Shown: positions 16,158 through 25,670, numbered from the stretch's first letter. The stretch is 64,000 nt of DNA from Curtobacterium sp. L6-1 (GCF_018885305.1 NZ_CP076544.1:2356001-2420000), one strand, 5' to 3'. Translations and numbers: made by a program. Notes: generated by a model not told the origin, from the letters alone.

Positions 16158-18053
16158 TCAGTCGGCGGGGACGGCCTCGTGCGCGGGGACGGCCTCATGC
16201 GCGGGAACGACGGCGGCCGCTGCGGCCGGGCTGCTCGACGGAGCCGCCGGGTGCTCGTCGATCGTGTTCCCGAGGATCCACCGGGTGAGCACGAAGACGA
16301 GCACGAGCAGCACCACGATGATCGCGATCGACCCGTAGACGAGCAGCTGCTTGCCGCGCCGGCCCTCGCTCTGCAGCCGCGCGAAGCCCTCGTTGATGAA
16401 GTTGTCGCGGTCGGCGGGTGCACCGGTCCCGCCGACGCCGGGTGCTGCGTCGCGGGCACCGCCCGGGACGGCGGGCATCATCCGGGTACTGGTGTCCTCG
16501 GGCAGGCCACGGATCTGGTCGATCGCCTCGGTGCCGAACAGGTCCTTGATCACGCCGGTGTCGCTCGTCTCACGACCCTGCCACTCGGACTGGTCGATGT
16601 CCTCGGGCGCGAGGGATCCGCGTGCGGCGGGCTCGTCGACGTCGTCCGAGGACCCGCGAGCAGGGGCGCGGCCGCCGCGGGCAGGCGCGCGGTCGCCCCG
16701 GTCGGTGCCGTCCTGCCACGGCGTGGTCGACGCCGAGCGAGGGGTGTCCGACCCCGGGCGGGCGGGACGCTGCTCCGGCTCGACGAGCGGCGGCACCCCG
16801 GCGGACTCGTCCTCCCACCACCGGTCCGGTGTGGCTGCCGGCGCCGCGGGGAGCACCGACGGCGGCGGGGTCGCCGCTGCCGACCGCGGTGCGAAGACGG
16901 CGGTGGGAGCGTGGTCGTCGAGGTCGTCGTCGTGGTCCTCGGGGTCCTCGGCGGCACGCGGGGCGGACGGTCCGCTCGTGTCGTCCGGGCCGGGCGTCGT
17001 GCCGAGCACGGCCGTGCGGTCGTCGGTCACGTCGCCCGGGAACACCTCGCCGGTGCGGGCGGCCTCGTCGCTCAGCGACCAGCTCGACCCGGAGGGGGTG
17101 GTCCGCTCGTCGGCCGCGTCGTCGCCCGGCACCGCGACGGGCGGCACCACGGCGGGCGGGACCACGTCGGCGGCGCGGCGGTCGTCACCGGTCGCCCACG
17201 ACCCGGCGGCGACCAGGTTCGTGTCGTAGTCGTCGCGCGTCAGGGCCGTGGGCACCTCGCCGGTCTCGTCGTCGAGGACGGACCAGTCGAAGGGGCGGTC
17301 GGCCTGCGGGGCACCGTCGTCGTCGTGCAGGCGCAGGAGCTCGGTGAACGTCGGCGGCTCGGTGGTCGTGGGCAGGACGTCCTCGACGCCGACCGGCTGC
17401 GCCTCGGGTCCGCCGGCGAACGCGGGCGGCACGGCAGCGCGGTCGGCCGGGGAGGTCGCTGCGGGCCGCACTCGACCGAGCCAGTCCACGTCGGAGCGGC
17501 CGAGCCCGTCCGGGTCGGTACGGCGGCGCTCGTCCTCGATCGCCCGTGACTCGGCAGCACGGGCGTCCCGGTCGGAGCGGGCGGTGGGCAGCGAGATCGC
17601 GCGGGGGTCCGGCGCGTTCGACACCGGCGGCACGGTGGCCGGCGGCGGGACACGTCCGGCGACGCCGCCCGGCAGCGCGAGCTCCTCGGGCATCGAGATC
17701 GCCTGGGTCGCACCGGGGTCCGGTTCGCCACGCTGGTCAGCGTCAGCGTCGGCGTCGGGCACCGAGCCGGGAGCGGCTGCGGAGGCCGGTGCCGGCAGCG
17801 ACGCCGGGGCGGTGAAGGGCTCGGGCTCCGGCTGGCCGGCCTGCCGTGCGGCGCGTTCGGCCTCGCGGCGTTCCCGACGCGACGGCCACTCGTCCTCGGT
17901 CAGGGGCGCACCGAAGATGTCGGCGGCGCTGCGGAGCCCACGGAACGGAGCGTCCGTGTCGGAGCCGCGCGGAGCCTCCAGGCCGTCGTCCCCACGGTCG
18001 GGGGTGACGGACCGGTCGGACTCGTCGCGCCCCTCCGGACGCTCCTCGGTCAC
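16158..18053 (-). CDS. hypothetical single-pass membrane protein with long acidic/Pro-rich cytoplasmic region
   Basis: 631 residues from GTG 18053, overlapping the pyrE stop by four bases (GTGA), so translationally coupled. Residues 1-550 are low complexity: Asp/Pro/Ala-rich with many short charged blocks and an early RRERREAERAARQA helix, predicted disordered. One membrane helix lies near residues 575-597 (VYGSIAIIVVLLVLVFVLTR), followed by a short Ala/Pro external tail ending in duplicated PAHEAV units. No catalytic motif or family recognised. Topology suggests N-in, C-out. Coupling to pyrimidine synthesis may be only positional. Confidence 0.75.
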   Translation of the reverse strand: MTEERPEGRDESDRSVTPDRGDDGLEAPRGSDTDAPFRGLRSAADIFGAPLTEDEWPSRRERREAERAARQAGQPEPEPFTAPASLPAPASAAAPGSVPDADADADQRGEPDPGATQAISMPEELALPGGVAGRVPPPATVPPVSNAPDPRAISLPTARSDRDARAAESRAIEDERRRTDPDGLGRSDVDWLGRVRPAATSPADRAAVPPAFAGGPEAQPVGVEDVLPTTTEPPTFTELLRLHDDDGAPQADRPFDWSVLDDETGEVPTALTRDDYDTNLVAAGSWATGDDRRAADVVPPAVVPPVAVPGDDAADERTTPSGSSWSLSDEAARTGEVFPGDVTDDRTAVLGTTPGPDDTSGPSAPRAAEDPEDHDDDLDDHAPTAVFAPRSAAATPPPSVLPAAPAATPDRWWEDESAGVPPLVEPEQRPARPGSDTPRSASTTPWQDGTDRGDRAPARGGRAPARGSSDDVDEPAARGSLAPEDIDQSEWQGRETSDTGVIKDLFGTEAIDQIRGLPEDTSTRMMPAVPGGARDAAPGVGGTGAPADRDNFINEGFARLQSEGRRGKQLLVYGSIAIIVVLLVLVFVLTRWILGNTIDEHPAAPSSSPAAAAAVVPAHEAVPAHEAVPAD

Positions 18054-18601
18054 GCGGACAGCCCCAGGTCGGCCAACCCGATCGCCGCGAGGTACGGGTA
18101 GCCCGCCGCCTCGATCCGTTCCTTCGCGCCGGTGTCCCGGTCGACGACGACCGCGACGGCGGCGATCACGGCGCCCTCGCGCTCGAGCGCCTCGGCGGCG
18201 GCGAGCGGCGACCCGCCGGTGGTGGAGGTGTCCTCGAGCACGACCACGCGCTTGCCGCGGACGTCCGGGCCCTCGACCTGGCGACCGCGGCCGTGGTCCT
18301 TGGGCTGCTTGCGGACGACGAACGCGTCGTACGTGCCGCCGCGGGCAGCGGACTGGTGGAGCACGGCGCTGGCGATCGGGTCGGCGCCCATCGTCAGGCC
18401 ACCGACCGCGGCGACGTCCGGGACGTCCGCGATGAGGTCGGTCATGACCTGCCCGATGAGGGGCGCGACGCGGTGGTCGAGGCTCACCTTGCGGAGGTCG
18501 ATGTAGTACGACGCCTGCTTCCCGCTGGTCAGCGTGAAGTCGCCGTGGAAGACCGCATCGGCCTTGATGTGCTCGATCAACTGCTCGCGCGCGTGGGTCA
18601 C
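18050..18601 (-). CDS. pyrE: orotate phosphoribosyltransferase
   Basis: 183 residues catalysing orotate + PRPP to OMP, the fifth step of UMP synthesis. The type I PRTase PRPP-binding loop VVVLEDTSTTGGS (about residues 115-127) and the ADAVFHGDFTLTSGKQASYY N-terminal segment are diagnostic. Start: GTG 18601 is chosen because TAATCT (complement of 18610-18615) is a good -10 hexamer eight bases upstream; the possible TTG at 18610 would lie inside it. The stop overlaps the next gene. Other pyr genes are not in the window. Confidence 0.93.
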   Translation of the reverse strand: MTHAREQLIEHIKADAVFHGDFTLTSGKQASYYIDLRKVSLDHRVAPLIGQVMTDLIADVPDVAAVGGLTMGADPIASAVLHQSAARGGTYDAFVVRKQPKDHGRGRQVEGPDVRGKRVVVLEDTSTTGGSPLAAAEALEREGAVIAAVAVVVDRDTGAKERIEAAGYPYLAAIGLADLGLSA

Positions 18602-18690
18602 GGTGCTCAAGATTAGCGGCGACCGGCCGTCCGCGCTCCCCCGAGCGCTCTGTACGGCTGCTGGGATGCCGCCGCCGGTACGCTCCGGTC

Positions 18691-20376
18691 ATGCCCCTCG
18701 CCCGTCAGCGGGACGGTGTCCGACCGCTCGAGGCCGGCGTCCGTCGTCCTCGCTCCGCCCTCGTGCGGACGCTCGCGCACGAGGCGCTCGGGGCCGTGCT
18801 CGCGCTGGCGCTGGCGGTCCTCGCGCTCCGGCACGTGCTCGCGACGGAGCGGGTCGCGCTGCTCTGGTACGACGGTGACTCGGTGCTCCTGCCGCTCGTC
18901 ACACGGTCCGTCGCGCTCGGGCAGCCGTTCGAGTGGGCGATGTCCCCCGCGCTGTTCTTCTTCCCCGAGCTGCCGGTGTACCTGGGCGTCTCGGCGGTGA
19001 CCGCCACACCGCAGCAGGCACTCGCGCTGAACGGCGTCCTCGTGCTGCTCGCCGTGTACGCGATCGTCCGGGCGGCGGCCAACGAGCTCATGACGGCGGC
19101 GACCCGGCCGGCCCGGATCGCCGTGTCCGTCCTGGCGGTCGTGCTGCTGACGATGCTCGTCCTGACCGAGTCCTCCGCGACGGCCACCTCGCTCGAGCTC
19201 GCGTCCCTGCTGCTCACGACGACCTACTACTACGGCGCCGTGCTCGCGATGCTCGGCACCGGGGTGCTCGTGCTCCGGACGGTGCGCACCGGTCGGGCGT
19301 CGGTCCCGGTGCTCGTCACGCTCGGGCTCGTGGCGGCGCTCACCACCGCCTCCAACCCGCTGTACGTCCCGTGGTCGGCGGGGCCGGTCGTCGTGACGCT
19401 CGGGCTGCTGGTCGCGGCGCGGCGGCTGCCCTGGCGTCCCGCGGCGCTCGTCGCGGCGACGCTGACGGTGGGCGCGGTCGTCGGGTACCTCGTGCGGATC
19501 CCGCTGCGCCCGTTCGTCTCACTCGACCCCTCGACCTACGTGCACCCGGAGCGGGCCGGGGCCACCGCGGCGTTCTTCGCGGCGCTCACCGACGACCGTG
19601 CCGCCTCGGCGTCCGGCGACGCGGGGCTGCTGCTCATGCTGCTCGGGGTGCTGCTCAGCGCGGGCGGGACGGTGTGGGCGCTGCGGGCCCGGGCCTCGCG
19701 GACCGTGCTCGTCGCGTGCGCGCTGCCGCTCGTCACGATCGCCGCCGTGTCCGTCGGCGTCGTCGTCGCCGGGTCGGAGACGCCCCGGTACCTCGAGCCG
19801 GTGGTCGCGATGCCCCTGCTCGCGCTCGTCGCGGTGTGCGAGCTGACGCGGACCGCGGTCCGGCAGACGCGTCTGCACCGGCCGGTCCGGGCGCTGCGCA
19901 CCCTGCTCGCCGTCGGCGCGGCCACGGTGCTGGTCGCGGGGGTCGCCGTCACGCCCGGGACGGCGCGGGCCGTCGTGGAGGCGCGGTACACGCCCGTCGA
20001 CTGCCTCGACCGCTGGGTGGACGCGCACCGGAGCGCGGGCCGCGACCCGGTCGGCGTCGGCCAGTTCTGGACGATCCGCCCGCTGGCCGCCTACGCCGAG
20101 CAGGACGTCCGGCTGCTGCAGGTCCGCGACACCTTCGACACGTACCCGTGGCTCGTGGACCTCGGCGCCTACCGGCAGGCCCGGCCGGACTACGTGGTGA
20201 TCGGCTCGGGCGACGTCTGGACGACCCCGGTCGAGGACTCGCTCGGCCGCCCGGCGACGATCACGCACTGCACCGGCTACGACGTCTACGACTACGCGGG
20301 CACCCGCGGCGCCGACGTGCTGCGGGAGCGCGTGGTCGGTTCGGCGCTCGCGGTCCTGCGGCAGCGCGGGTTCTGA
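18691..20376 (+). CDS. polytopic membrane protein, function unknown
   Basis: 561 residues with about eleven to twelve hydrophobic segments between residues 30 and 430 and a C-terminal soluble domain of about 125 residues (from RYTPVDCLDRW). The layout of an early WYDGDSVLLPL loop after the first helix and a C-terminal extracytoplasmic domain recalls GT-C-fold glycosyltransferases, but I see no definite catalytic motif, so this is only a suggestion. TACGCT at 18679-18684 is six bases before ATG 18691: leaderless. Divergent from pyrE. Confidence 0.75.
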   Translation: MPLARQRDGVRPLEAGVRRPRSALVRTLAHEALGAVLALALAVLALRHVLATERVALLWYDGDSVLLPLVTRSVALGQPFEWAMSPALFFFPELPVYLGVSAVTATPQQALALNGVLVLLAVYAIVRAAANELMTAATRPARIAVSVLAVVLLTMLVLTESSATATSLELASLLLTTTYYYGAVLAMLGTGVLVLRTVRTGRASVPVLVTLGLVAALTTASNPLYVPWSAGPVVVTLGLLVAARRLPWRPAALVAATLTVGAVVGYLVRIPLRPFVSLDPSTYVHPERAGATAAFFAALTDDRAASASGDAGLLLMLLGVLLSAGGTVWALRARASRTVLVACALPLVTIAAVSVGVVVAGSETPRYLEPVVAMPLLALVAVCELTRTAVRQTRLHRPVRALRTLLAVGAATVLVAGVAVTPGTARAVVEARYTPVDCLDRWVDAHRSAGRDPVGVGQFWTIRPLAAYAEQDVRLLQVRDTFDTYPWLVDLGAYRQARPDYVVIGSGDVWTTPVEDSLGRPATITHCTGYDVYDYAGTRGADVLRERVVGSALAVLRQRGF

Positions 20377-20483
20377 CCGCCGCTCGGGGACGACTCCTCC
20401 ACAGCCCCCGGATCCGCCTGATCGGTCCACATCGGAGCGTCGCCGCAGCGAACTGCCTGTGCGGATGTATAGGCTCCGTTCCG

Positions 20484-21848
20484 ATGTCTCGCTCCGTGGT
20501 CACCGCTCCCCGTCCCCGCTCCGCGTCGACGGCCCGACGTCGCATGCTCGCCACCGGGCTGGCGATCGCCGGTCTGATCGGCACGCTCGTCCTCGACGCG
20601 CCCGCCGCCCAGGCCGCCACGTACCCCTCGTGGGACGACGTGGTCGCGGCGCGCGGCAAGGAGTCCGCCAAGCAGTCGCAGATCGTCGAGATCCGCGGGC
20701 TCATCTCCGGCCTGGCCGACGACGCCGAGGCCGCCCGGGCCGAGGCCGAACGTCTCGGCGCCGAGTTCGAGGCCGCGCAGCGCCGTGCCCTGCGTGCCGC
20801 CGAGAAGGAACAGGCCCTGCGCAAGGACGCCGAGGACCACGCCGAGGTGGCCGAGGCGAGCGCGGCCCAGGCCGGCCGGTTCGCCGCGCAGATGGCCCGC
20901 TCCGGCGGCGCCGACGTCACCACGAGCGTGATCACCGGCGGCGAGGACGCCCGTGACCTGCTCTACGACCTCGGTGCCCTGAGCAAGCTGTCCGAGCAGG
21001 CCGAGCGCGTCGAGACGGCGGCCACGACCGACGCCTCCGTCGCCCGGTCGCTCACGAACCAGGCGGACCGCGCGGCACTCGAGCTGAAGGACCTCGCGCA
21101 GGCCGCCCAGGACCGGATGGGCGAGGCGCAGGCCGCGTCCGACCGCGCGCAGGCCGCGTACGACGAGCAGGAGACCAACAAGTCCCGACTCGAGGCGCAG
21201 CTCGCCTCGCTGGTGTCGGGCCGCGCGACGACCGAGGCCCAGTACGAGATGGGCGAGCGGATCCGCAAGGCCGAGGAGGAACGCCGACGACGGGCGCTCG
21301 AGGCCGAACTGGCACGGCAGGCGCAGCAGCAGCGGGAGGCCGCAGCCGCAGCCGCAGCCGCGAACCAGGGCGGTGGCGGCGGCGGGAGCGCCCCGGCGGC
21401 GCCCAGCACCGGTGGATCCGCCCCGGGGGCCGGGTCCGGCTCCGGCTGGGTCCGTCCGGCGGGCGGGTGGATCACCAGCGGCTACGGCGTCCGCGTCAAC
21501 CCGGTGTCCGGCGTGGTCCGGATGCACGACGGCATCGACCTCGGCAGCGGGTGCTCGACGGCAATCGTCGCCGCGTCCTCGGGCACGGTCGACTACGTCG
21601 GCCCCTACGGCGGGTACGGCAACTACGTCCGCATCGACCACGGCAACGGCGTGAAGACCGCCTACGGCCACATCGTCAACGGCGGGTTCCGGGTCTCGCC
21701 CGGCCAGCAGGTTGCCGCGGGCACGCTCATCGCCCTCGTCGGGTCGACCGGCAACTCGACGGGCTGCCACCTGCACTTCGAGACCCACGTCGGCGGCGGG
21801 ACCGTCGACCCGGTGTCCTTCATGGGCGCACGGGGCGTCGGCTTCTAG
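20484..21848 (+). CDS. secreted M23 family metallopeptidase with coiled-coil domain
   Basis: 454 residues. Signal peptide with hydrophobic core (about 20-42) ending AQA-AT. Residues about 60-300 are an Ala/Glu/Arg coiled coil (EnvC/CwlO-like regulator region), then a Gly/Ser/Pro linker (about 305-330), then a LytM-type M23 domain: GYGVR...RMHDGIDL (metal His/Asp), AYGHI and the terminal HLHFET motif. It cleaves peptidoglycan cross-bridges or activates amidases in division or cell separation. TATAGGCT just upstream suggests a short or absent leader. It overlaps the convergent APH-like gene by four bases. Confidence 0.9.
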   Translation: MSRSVVTAPRPRSASTARRRMLATGLAIAGLIGTLVLDAPAAQAATYPSWDDVVAARGKESAKQSQIVEIRGLISGLADDAEAARAEAERLGAEFEAAQRRALRAAEKEQALRKDAEDHAEVAEASAAQAGRFAAQMARSGGADVTTSVITGGEDARDLLYDLGALSKLSEQAERVETAATTDASVARSLTNQADRAALELKDLAQAAQDRMGEAQAASDRAQAAYDEQETNKSRLEAQLASLVSGRATTEAQYEMGERIRKAEEERRRRALEAELARQAQQQREAAAAAAAANQGGGGGGSAPAAPSTGGSAPGAGSGSGWVRPAGGWITSGYGVRVNPVSGVVRMHDGIDLGSGCSTAIVAASSGTVDYVGPYGGYGNYVRIDHGNGVKTAYGHIVNGGFRVSPGQQVAAGTLIALVGSTGNSTGCHLHFETHVGGGTVDPVSFMGARGVGF

Positions 21849-22708
21849 TCCGTCCCGCCCGCGTCGCCTGCAGCGCGGCGCGGGTCGTCCACGTCGTCGA
21901 CGTCGAGCTCCCAGAGCGCGCGGTACCAGGCGGTCCGCTCGTGGTCCTGGGCGATGCCGTACGCCTCGTGGAACAGGGCGTCCCACCCCGGGCCGTGGTT
22001 CCACCCGAGGCTCATCGACGCCACCGCGAGGTCGGCCCAGCGGTCCGCGACGCCGAGCGCTCCCAGGTCCACGTGCCCGAGCCACCGGCCGTCGTCACCC
22101 ATCAGGGTGTTCGGCGTGCAGGCGTCCCCGTGGCAGACGACCAGCCGGTCCACCTCGGGAGCCGGGCCGATTGCCTCGACGTCCACGCCGGCCGCCCGCG
22201 CACGGTCCAGGCGGTCGTCCGTCGACCACACGAACGGGCACGTCGACACCGGCAGCGTCTCGTGCACCGCCCGCAGCCCCTCGCCGACGGCGATCACCGC
22301 CGCCCGCGGGTCGCCCCGCCACCGGTCGTCGATCGCACTCCAGCCAGGCAGCGGCCGCGTCACCATCCAGGCACCGGACCGGTCGGCGCCGTGCTCGACA
22401 ACCTCGGGGACGCTCAGCCACCGGCCGGCCCAGCGGAGTCGCGCCACCTCGTCGGCGACCCACGTCGCGTACCGGGGCGACACCCACTTCACGTACCCGG
22501 TGGCGTCGTCAACACCGACAGTCGGTGCTGCTGCGGGTGCCCGGTGCCGGTCCACATCGGGAGACGGGCCGAGCCGGAAGGTCCGGCCGCCTGCCGAGTT
22601 GACCCACACCGGTTCGAGGACGCGACCGGCCGCCAGTCGCAGCACGGCGTCCGGCACGCCCACCGGTCCGTCCGGACGCCCGCCCCGCCCCGCCAGGTCG
22701 TCGGTCAC
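21845..22708 (-). CDS. APH(3')-like phosphotransferase
   Basis: 287 residues. The kinase-fold catalytic loop is CHGDACTPNTLM (HGDxxxxN, about residues 195-206), followed by GHVDLGALGVADRWADLA, which occupies the metal-binding Asp position typical of aminoglycoside 3'-phosphotransferase relatives. The N-lobe is divergent with a long insertion (about 45-65). A GTG at 22708 starts the frame. Many chromosomal members phosphorylate unknown small molecules, so resistance activity should not be assumed. Divergent promoter region 22709-22998 is Pro/Gly-coding-like GC-rich and holds nothing further recognisable. Confidence 0.82.
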   Translation of the reverse strand: MTDDLAGRGGRPDGPVGVPDAVLRLAAGRVLEPVWVNSAGGRTFRLGPSPDVDRHRAPAAAPTVGVDDATGYVKWVSPRYATWVADEVARLRWAGRWLSVPEVVEHGADRSGAWMVTRPLPGWSAIDDRWRGDPRAAVIAVGEGLRAVHETLPVSTCPFVWSTDDRLDRARAAGVDVEAIGPAPEVDRLVVCHGDACTPNTLMGDDGRWLGHVDLGALGVADRWADLAVASMSLGWNHGPGWDALFHEAYGIAQDHERTAWYRALWELDVDDVDDPRRAAGDAGGTD

Positions 22709-22998
22709 CGGTCAGCGCTCCCGGCCCGACCCGGCGACGACGGTGCCGGCAGCGCCGGCAGGTCCCGCCGGGAGCTGCGGGACCGGCGGGACCGGCGGAG
22801 CGGGCGTCGGTGTCATGCGTGCCTCCGGGCTGGTCGCGGCGTGGGTGCTGGCTCCACCCTGTCACCGGAGCACCGGTCGGGCCAGGGCCGCCGCCGCCAC
22901 CGCCACCGCCACGGCCCCCACCACAGGGCCGACCCGCGTCGGGCAGCAGGACCCCCGCCCCGGGCAGGCGGTCGGTCGCGCCCGGTAGGTTCGATCCC

Positions 22999-23835
22999 AT
23001 GCGCGTCGCGACCTGGAACGTCAACTCCGTCCGCACCCGAGTCGGTCGGGTCGTCGACTGGCTCGTGCGCGAGGACGTGGACGTCCTCGGCATGCAGGAG
23101 ATCAAGTGCAAGCCCGAGCAGTTCCCGGTCGAGGCGTTCGAAGCCGCCGGCTACACGGTCGAGGCGCACGGCCTCAACCAGTGGAACGGTGTCGCCTTCG
23201 CCAGCCGCCTGCCGATGGAGGACGTCACGCGCGACTTCCCCGGTCAGCCCGGCTTCCTCAAGGGCCAGGAGGGGCCGGACCTGCCGGTCGAGGCCCGCGC
23301 GATCGGCGTCACGGTCGAGGGCGTCCGTCTCTGGAGCCTCTACGTCCCCAACGGCCGCGAGCTCGGCGACCCGCACTACACGTACAAGCTCGACTGGCTG
23401 GCGCAGCTCGCCGACCGCACGACCGAGTGGCTGGCCGCCGAGCCCGACCTGCCGCTGGCGCTGATGGGCGACTGGAACGTCGCACCGCTCGACGAGGACG
23501 TCTGGGACCTGCGGGTGTTCGAGGGGTCGACGCACGTCAGCGAGCCGGAGCGCGCGGCCTTCCGGGCGTTCGAGGAGCGGGGGCTGCAGGACGTCGTCCG
23601 TCCCCTCGTGCCCACCGGGTACACGTACTGGGACTACAAGCAGCTGCGGTTCCCCCGCAACGAGGGCATGCGCATCGACTTCGTGATGGGGTCCCAGGCG
23701 TTCGCCGACGTCACGGTCGGGGCGACGATCCACCGCGACGAGCGCAAGGGCGACGCCCCGAGCGACCACGTGCCGGTGTCCGTCGACCTGGACCTCGACA
23801 CGGTCCTCGACGACGACCGTCCGATGATCTTCTGA
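22999..23835 (+). CDS. xth: exodeoxyribonuclease III
   Basis: 278 residues of the AP-endonuclease/exonuclease III (EEP) family acting in base-excision repair. Visible motifs: ATWNVNSVR (residues 4-12), GMQEIKCKPEQFP (catalytic Glu about 34), LYVPNGRE (Tyr/Asn), MGDWNVAP (Asp/Asn about 157), and the terminal APSDHVPV catalytic His. The TAGGTT hexamer at 22986 lies seven bases before ATG 22999, so the transcript is probably leaderless. Terminated by the palindrome at 23868-23909. Confidence 0.95.
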   Translation: MRVATWNVNSVRTRVGRVVDWLVREDVDVLGMQEIKCKPEQFPVEAFEAAGYTVEAHGLNQWNGVAFASRLPMEDVTRDFPGQPGFLKGQEGPDLPVEARAIGVTVEGVRLWSLYVPNGRELGDPHYTYKLDWLAQLADRTTEWLAAEPDLPLALMGDWNVAPLDEDVWDLRVFEGSTHVSEPERAAFRAFEERGLQDVVRPLVPTGYTYWDYKQLRFPRNEGMRIDFVMGSQAFADVTVGATIHRDERKGDAPSDHVPVSVDLDLDTVLDDDRPMIF

Positions 23836-23867
23836 CGCGACGGGCGGCGCCCGCCCGGCCCACCGTC

Positions 23868-23909
23868 GGACGGGAGGCGCGTGTCCGGCCCGCCCCGCGC
23901 CTCCCGTCC
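23868..23909. terminator. bidirectional terminator, GGGAGGC family
   Basis: 14-bp perfect stem (23868-23881 with 23896-23909, core GGACGGGAGGCGCG) and 14-base loop between the convergent xth and AEC carrier genes. Confidence 0.72.
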
Positions 23910-23932
23910 ACCGGCACGACGCGGGGCCGCGC

Positions 23933-24865
23933 CTACGGGTGCAGCAGCGCCGCGACGACGACGAGCACCGGCACGGACCCGATCGTCGTCAGCAGCACGA
24001 CGTCCCGCGCCACCGGCACCGCCGCCCCGTACCGCTGCGCGTAGTTGAAGACGTTCTGCGCCGCGGGCAACCCACCCAGGACGGTCAGGACGAACACGTG
24101 CTCGGCGTCCAGGACGAACGCGTACCGGGCGAGCGCGAACGCGACCGCCGGCATGACCAGGAGCTTGATCCCGCTCGCGAGCAGCACGTCGACCCGGGTG
24201 GCCGCGTCCCGCAGCGGGGCGGCACCGTGCAGGCTCATCCCGAACGACAGCAGCACGACGGGGACCGCCGCTCCCCCGACGAGCACGAACGGCTCGAGCA
24301 CGGGGTCCGGCAGGGTCACCCCGGTCACGGAGCAGACCAGCCCGAGCAGCGACGCGATGATGAGCGGGTTCGACACCGGACCGAGCACACGCCGTCGCCA
24401 GCCGCCGCCGGACGCCGTCGCCGCGTCGAGGACGGTCAGGGCGATCGGGGCCATCACGACCAGCTGCAGCATGATCACCGGCACGACCGCGGTGGCCTGC
24501 CCGAGCACGTAGACGGCGACGGGCAGCCCGATGTTGTTCGCGTTCGAGTACGAGGCGGCCAGGGCACCGACGGTCGTCGTGGTGAGCGGTCGACGCAGCA
24601 CGAGCCCGAACACGAGCGCGGTGCCGGCCGCGACGGACAGGGCGGTGATCGCGGACACGGCCAGCATCGGCGAGAAGAGCGTGCGCACGTCGGCGGTCGC
24701 GATCGTGTGGAACAGCAGACACGGCATGAGCACGAAGAACGCCAGCCGATTCATCACGAACTGGGCGTGCGGCCCGAGCAGTCCGGCCCGGCCGACGCCG
24801 TAGCCGACCGCGATGACGACGCCGATGATCGCGAAGCCGACCAGGACGCCACTCATCCTGACCAT
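23933..24865 (-). CDS. AEC family transporter (auxin efflux carrier-like)
   Basis: 310 residues, ten predicted membrane helices in two five-helix halves, with the unwound NANNIGLP-type crossover (SYSNANNIGLPVAVY, about residues 110-124) and the second QNVFNYAQRYG crossover near residue 280, both characteristic of the BART/AEC fold. Probably exports or imports an organic anion. Start chosen at ATG 24865 with GGAGG nine bases upstream; ATG 24856 is an alternative. Divergent from the nitroreductase gene, with the promoters of both within about 50 bases. Confidence 0.85.
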   Translation of the reverse strand: MVRMSGVLVGFAIIGVVIAVGYGVGRAGLLGPHAQFVMNRLAFFVLMPCLLFHTIATADVRTLFSPMLAVSAITALSVAAGTALVFGLVLRRPLTTTTVGALAASYSNANNIGLPVAVYVLGQATAVVPVIMLQLVVMAPIALTVLDAATASGGGWRRRVLGPVSNPLIIASLLGLVCSVTGVTLPDPVLEPFVLVGGAAVPVVLLSFGMSLHGAAPLRDAATRVDVLLASGIKLLVMPAVAFALARYAFVLDAEHVFVLTVLGGLPAAQNVFNYAQRYGAAVPVARDVVLLTTIGSVPVLVVVAALLHP

Positions 24866-24917
24866 CCTCGCAGACCTCCGTGGAAATACGGATGCGCTGC
24901 CGGTCGTTCTGGTGAGC

Positions 24918-25505
24918 ATGACGACGCAGACGCTCTCCCGGTCCACCGACTCCAGCCAGCCCCTCGTGCCCCTGCTCGAGGAGCGGTGGAGCCCGCGGTC
25001 CTACGACGAGACCGCTACCATCTCCGACGAGCAGCTCGACGCCGTGCTCGAGGCCGCGCGCTGGGCTCCGTCCGCGATGAACCTGCAGCCCCGCCGCTTC
25101 GTCGCCGCCCGTCGTGGCACGGCGGCGTTCGACGCGGTGACCGCGAACCTGCTCGGCTTCAACGCCGCGTGGGCCTTCCGCGCCAGCGCCCTCGTGGTCG
25201 GCATCCTCGAGACGACGAACGAGGACGGCGAGCCGCTCCGCTTCGCCGAGTACGACCTCGGCCAGTCGCTCGCGTTCCTGACCGTGCAGGCGCACGCCGA
25301 GGGCCTGCACGTGCACCAGATGGCCGGCATCGACGCCGCGGGGCTGTCCGCCGCGTTCGACCTGCCCGAGCGGTTCGTGCCGTTCACCGTCACCGCCATC
25401 GGCACCGTGGCGGACCCGTCGGTCCTCGACGAGAAGGCCGCCGCGCGTGAGGTCGCCCCGCGCACCCGCATGCCGCTCGACGAGGTCGTGCTCGTCAAGG
25501 AGTGA
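24918..25505 (+). CDS. nitroreductase family protein
   Basis: 195-residue FMN-dependent oxidoreductase. The N-terminal RWSPRSYDET segment binds FMN phosphate, WAPSAMNLQPRRF (about 50-62) is the conserved second FMN-contact region, and LGQSLAFLTVQAHAEGLHVH (about 115-134) the central helix. Such enzymes reduce quinones, nitro or azo compounds with NAD(P)H. ATG 24918 with a weak GGTGAG upstream. Divergent partner of the AEC carrier; a common regulator is possible but not seen. Confidence 0.88.
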   Translation: MTTQTLSRSTDSSQPLVPLLEERWSPRSYDETATISDEQLDAVLEAARWAPSAMNLQPRRFVAARRGTAAFDAVTANLLGFNAAWAFRASALVVGILETTNEDGEPLRFAEYDLGQSLAFLTVQAHAEGLHVHQMAGIDAAGLSAAFDLPERFVPFTVTAIGTVADPSVLDEKAAAREVAPRTRMPLDEVVLVKE

Positions 25506-25513
25506 CCCGCGAC

Positions 25514-25606
25514 ACCGGTCCGGCAGCAGGCCGGACCGGTCGGCGCCCCGGTCCGACAGCAGGCCGGACCGGTCAGCGCCTCCGGTCCGGCAGCAGGCCG
25601 GACCCG
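25514..25606. repeat. three tandem hairpin units downstream of the nitroreductase gene
   Basis: Three copies, about 34 bases apart, of a hairpin of the form CCGGTCCGGC-AGCAG-GCCGGACCGG (25514-25540, 25548-25572, 25582-25604). Each has a constant five-base AGCAG loop and an 8-11 bp stem, copies 2 and 3 with single changes. Could be a multi-hairpin terminator or a REP-like element. Confidence 0.7.
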
Positions 25607-25670
25607 GGTCGCACCACGCCGGACCCGGCGCGACACGAGGTGGACACCCGGCCCTGGCATGATCGAGGGC

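Noticed and set aside
16158-18692. Single 844-residue frame covering pyrE and the membrane protein
   Set aside because: The first part is a shadow of pyrE in another frame; the real gene starts at GTG 18053.
21845-22708. Aminoglycoside resistance gene
   Set aside because: The fold is APH(3')-like, but divergent chromosomal members often have other substrates; only a family call is justified.
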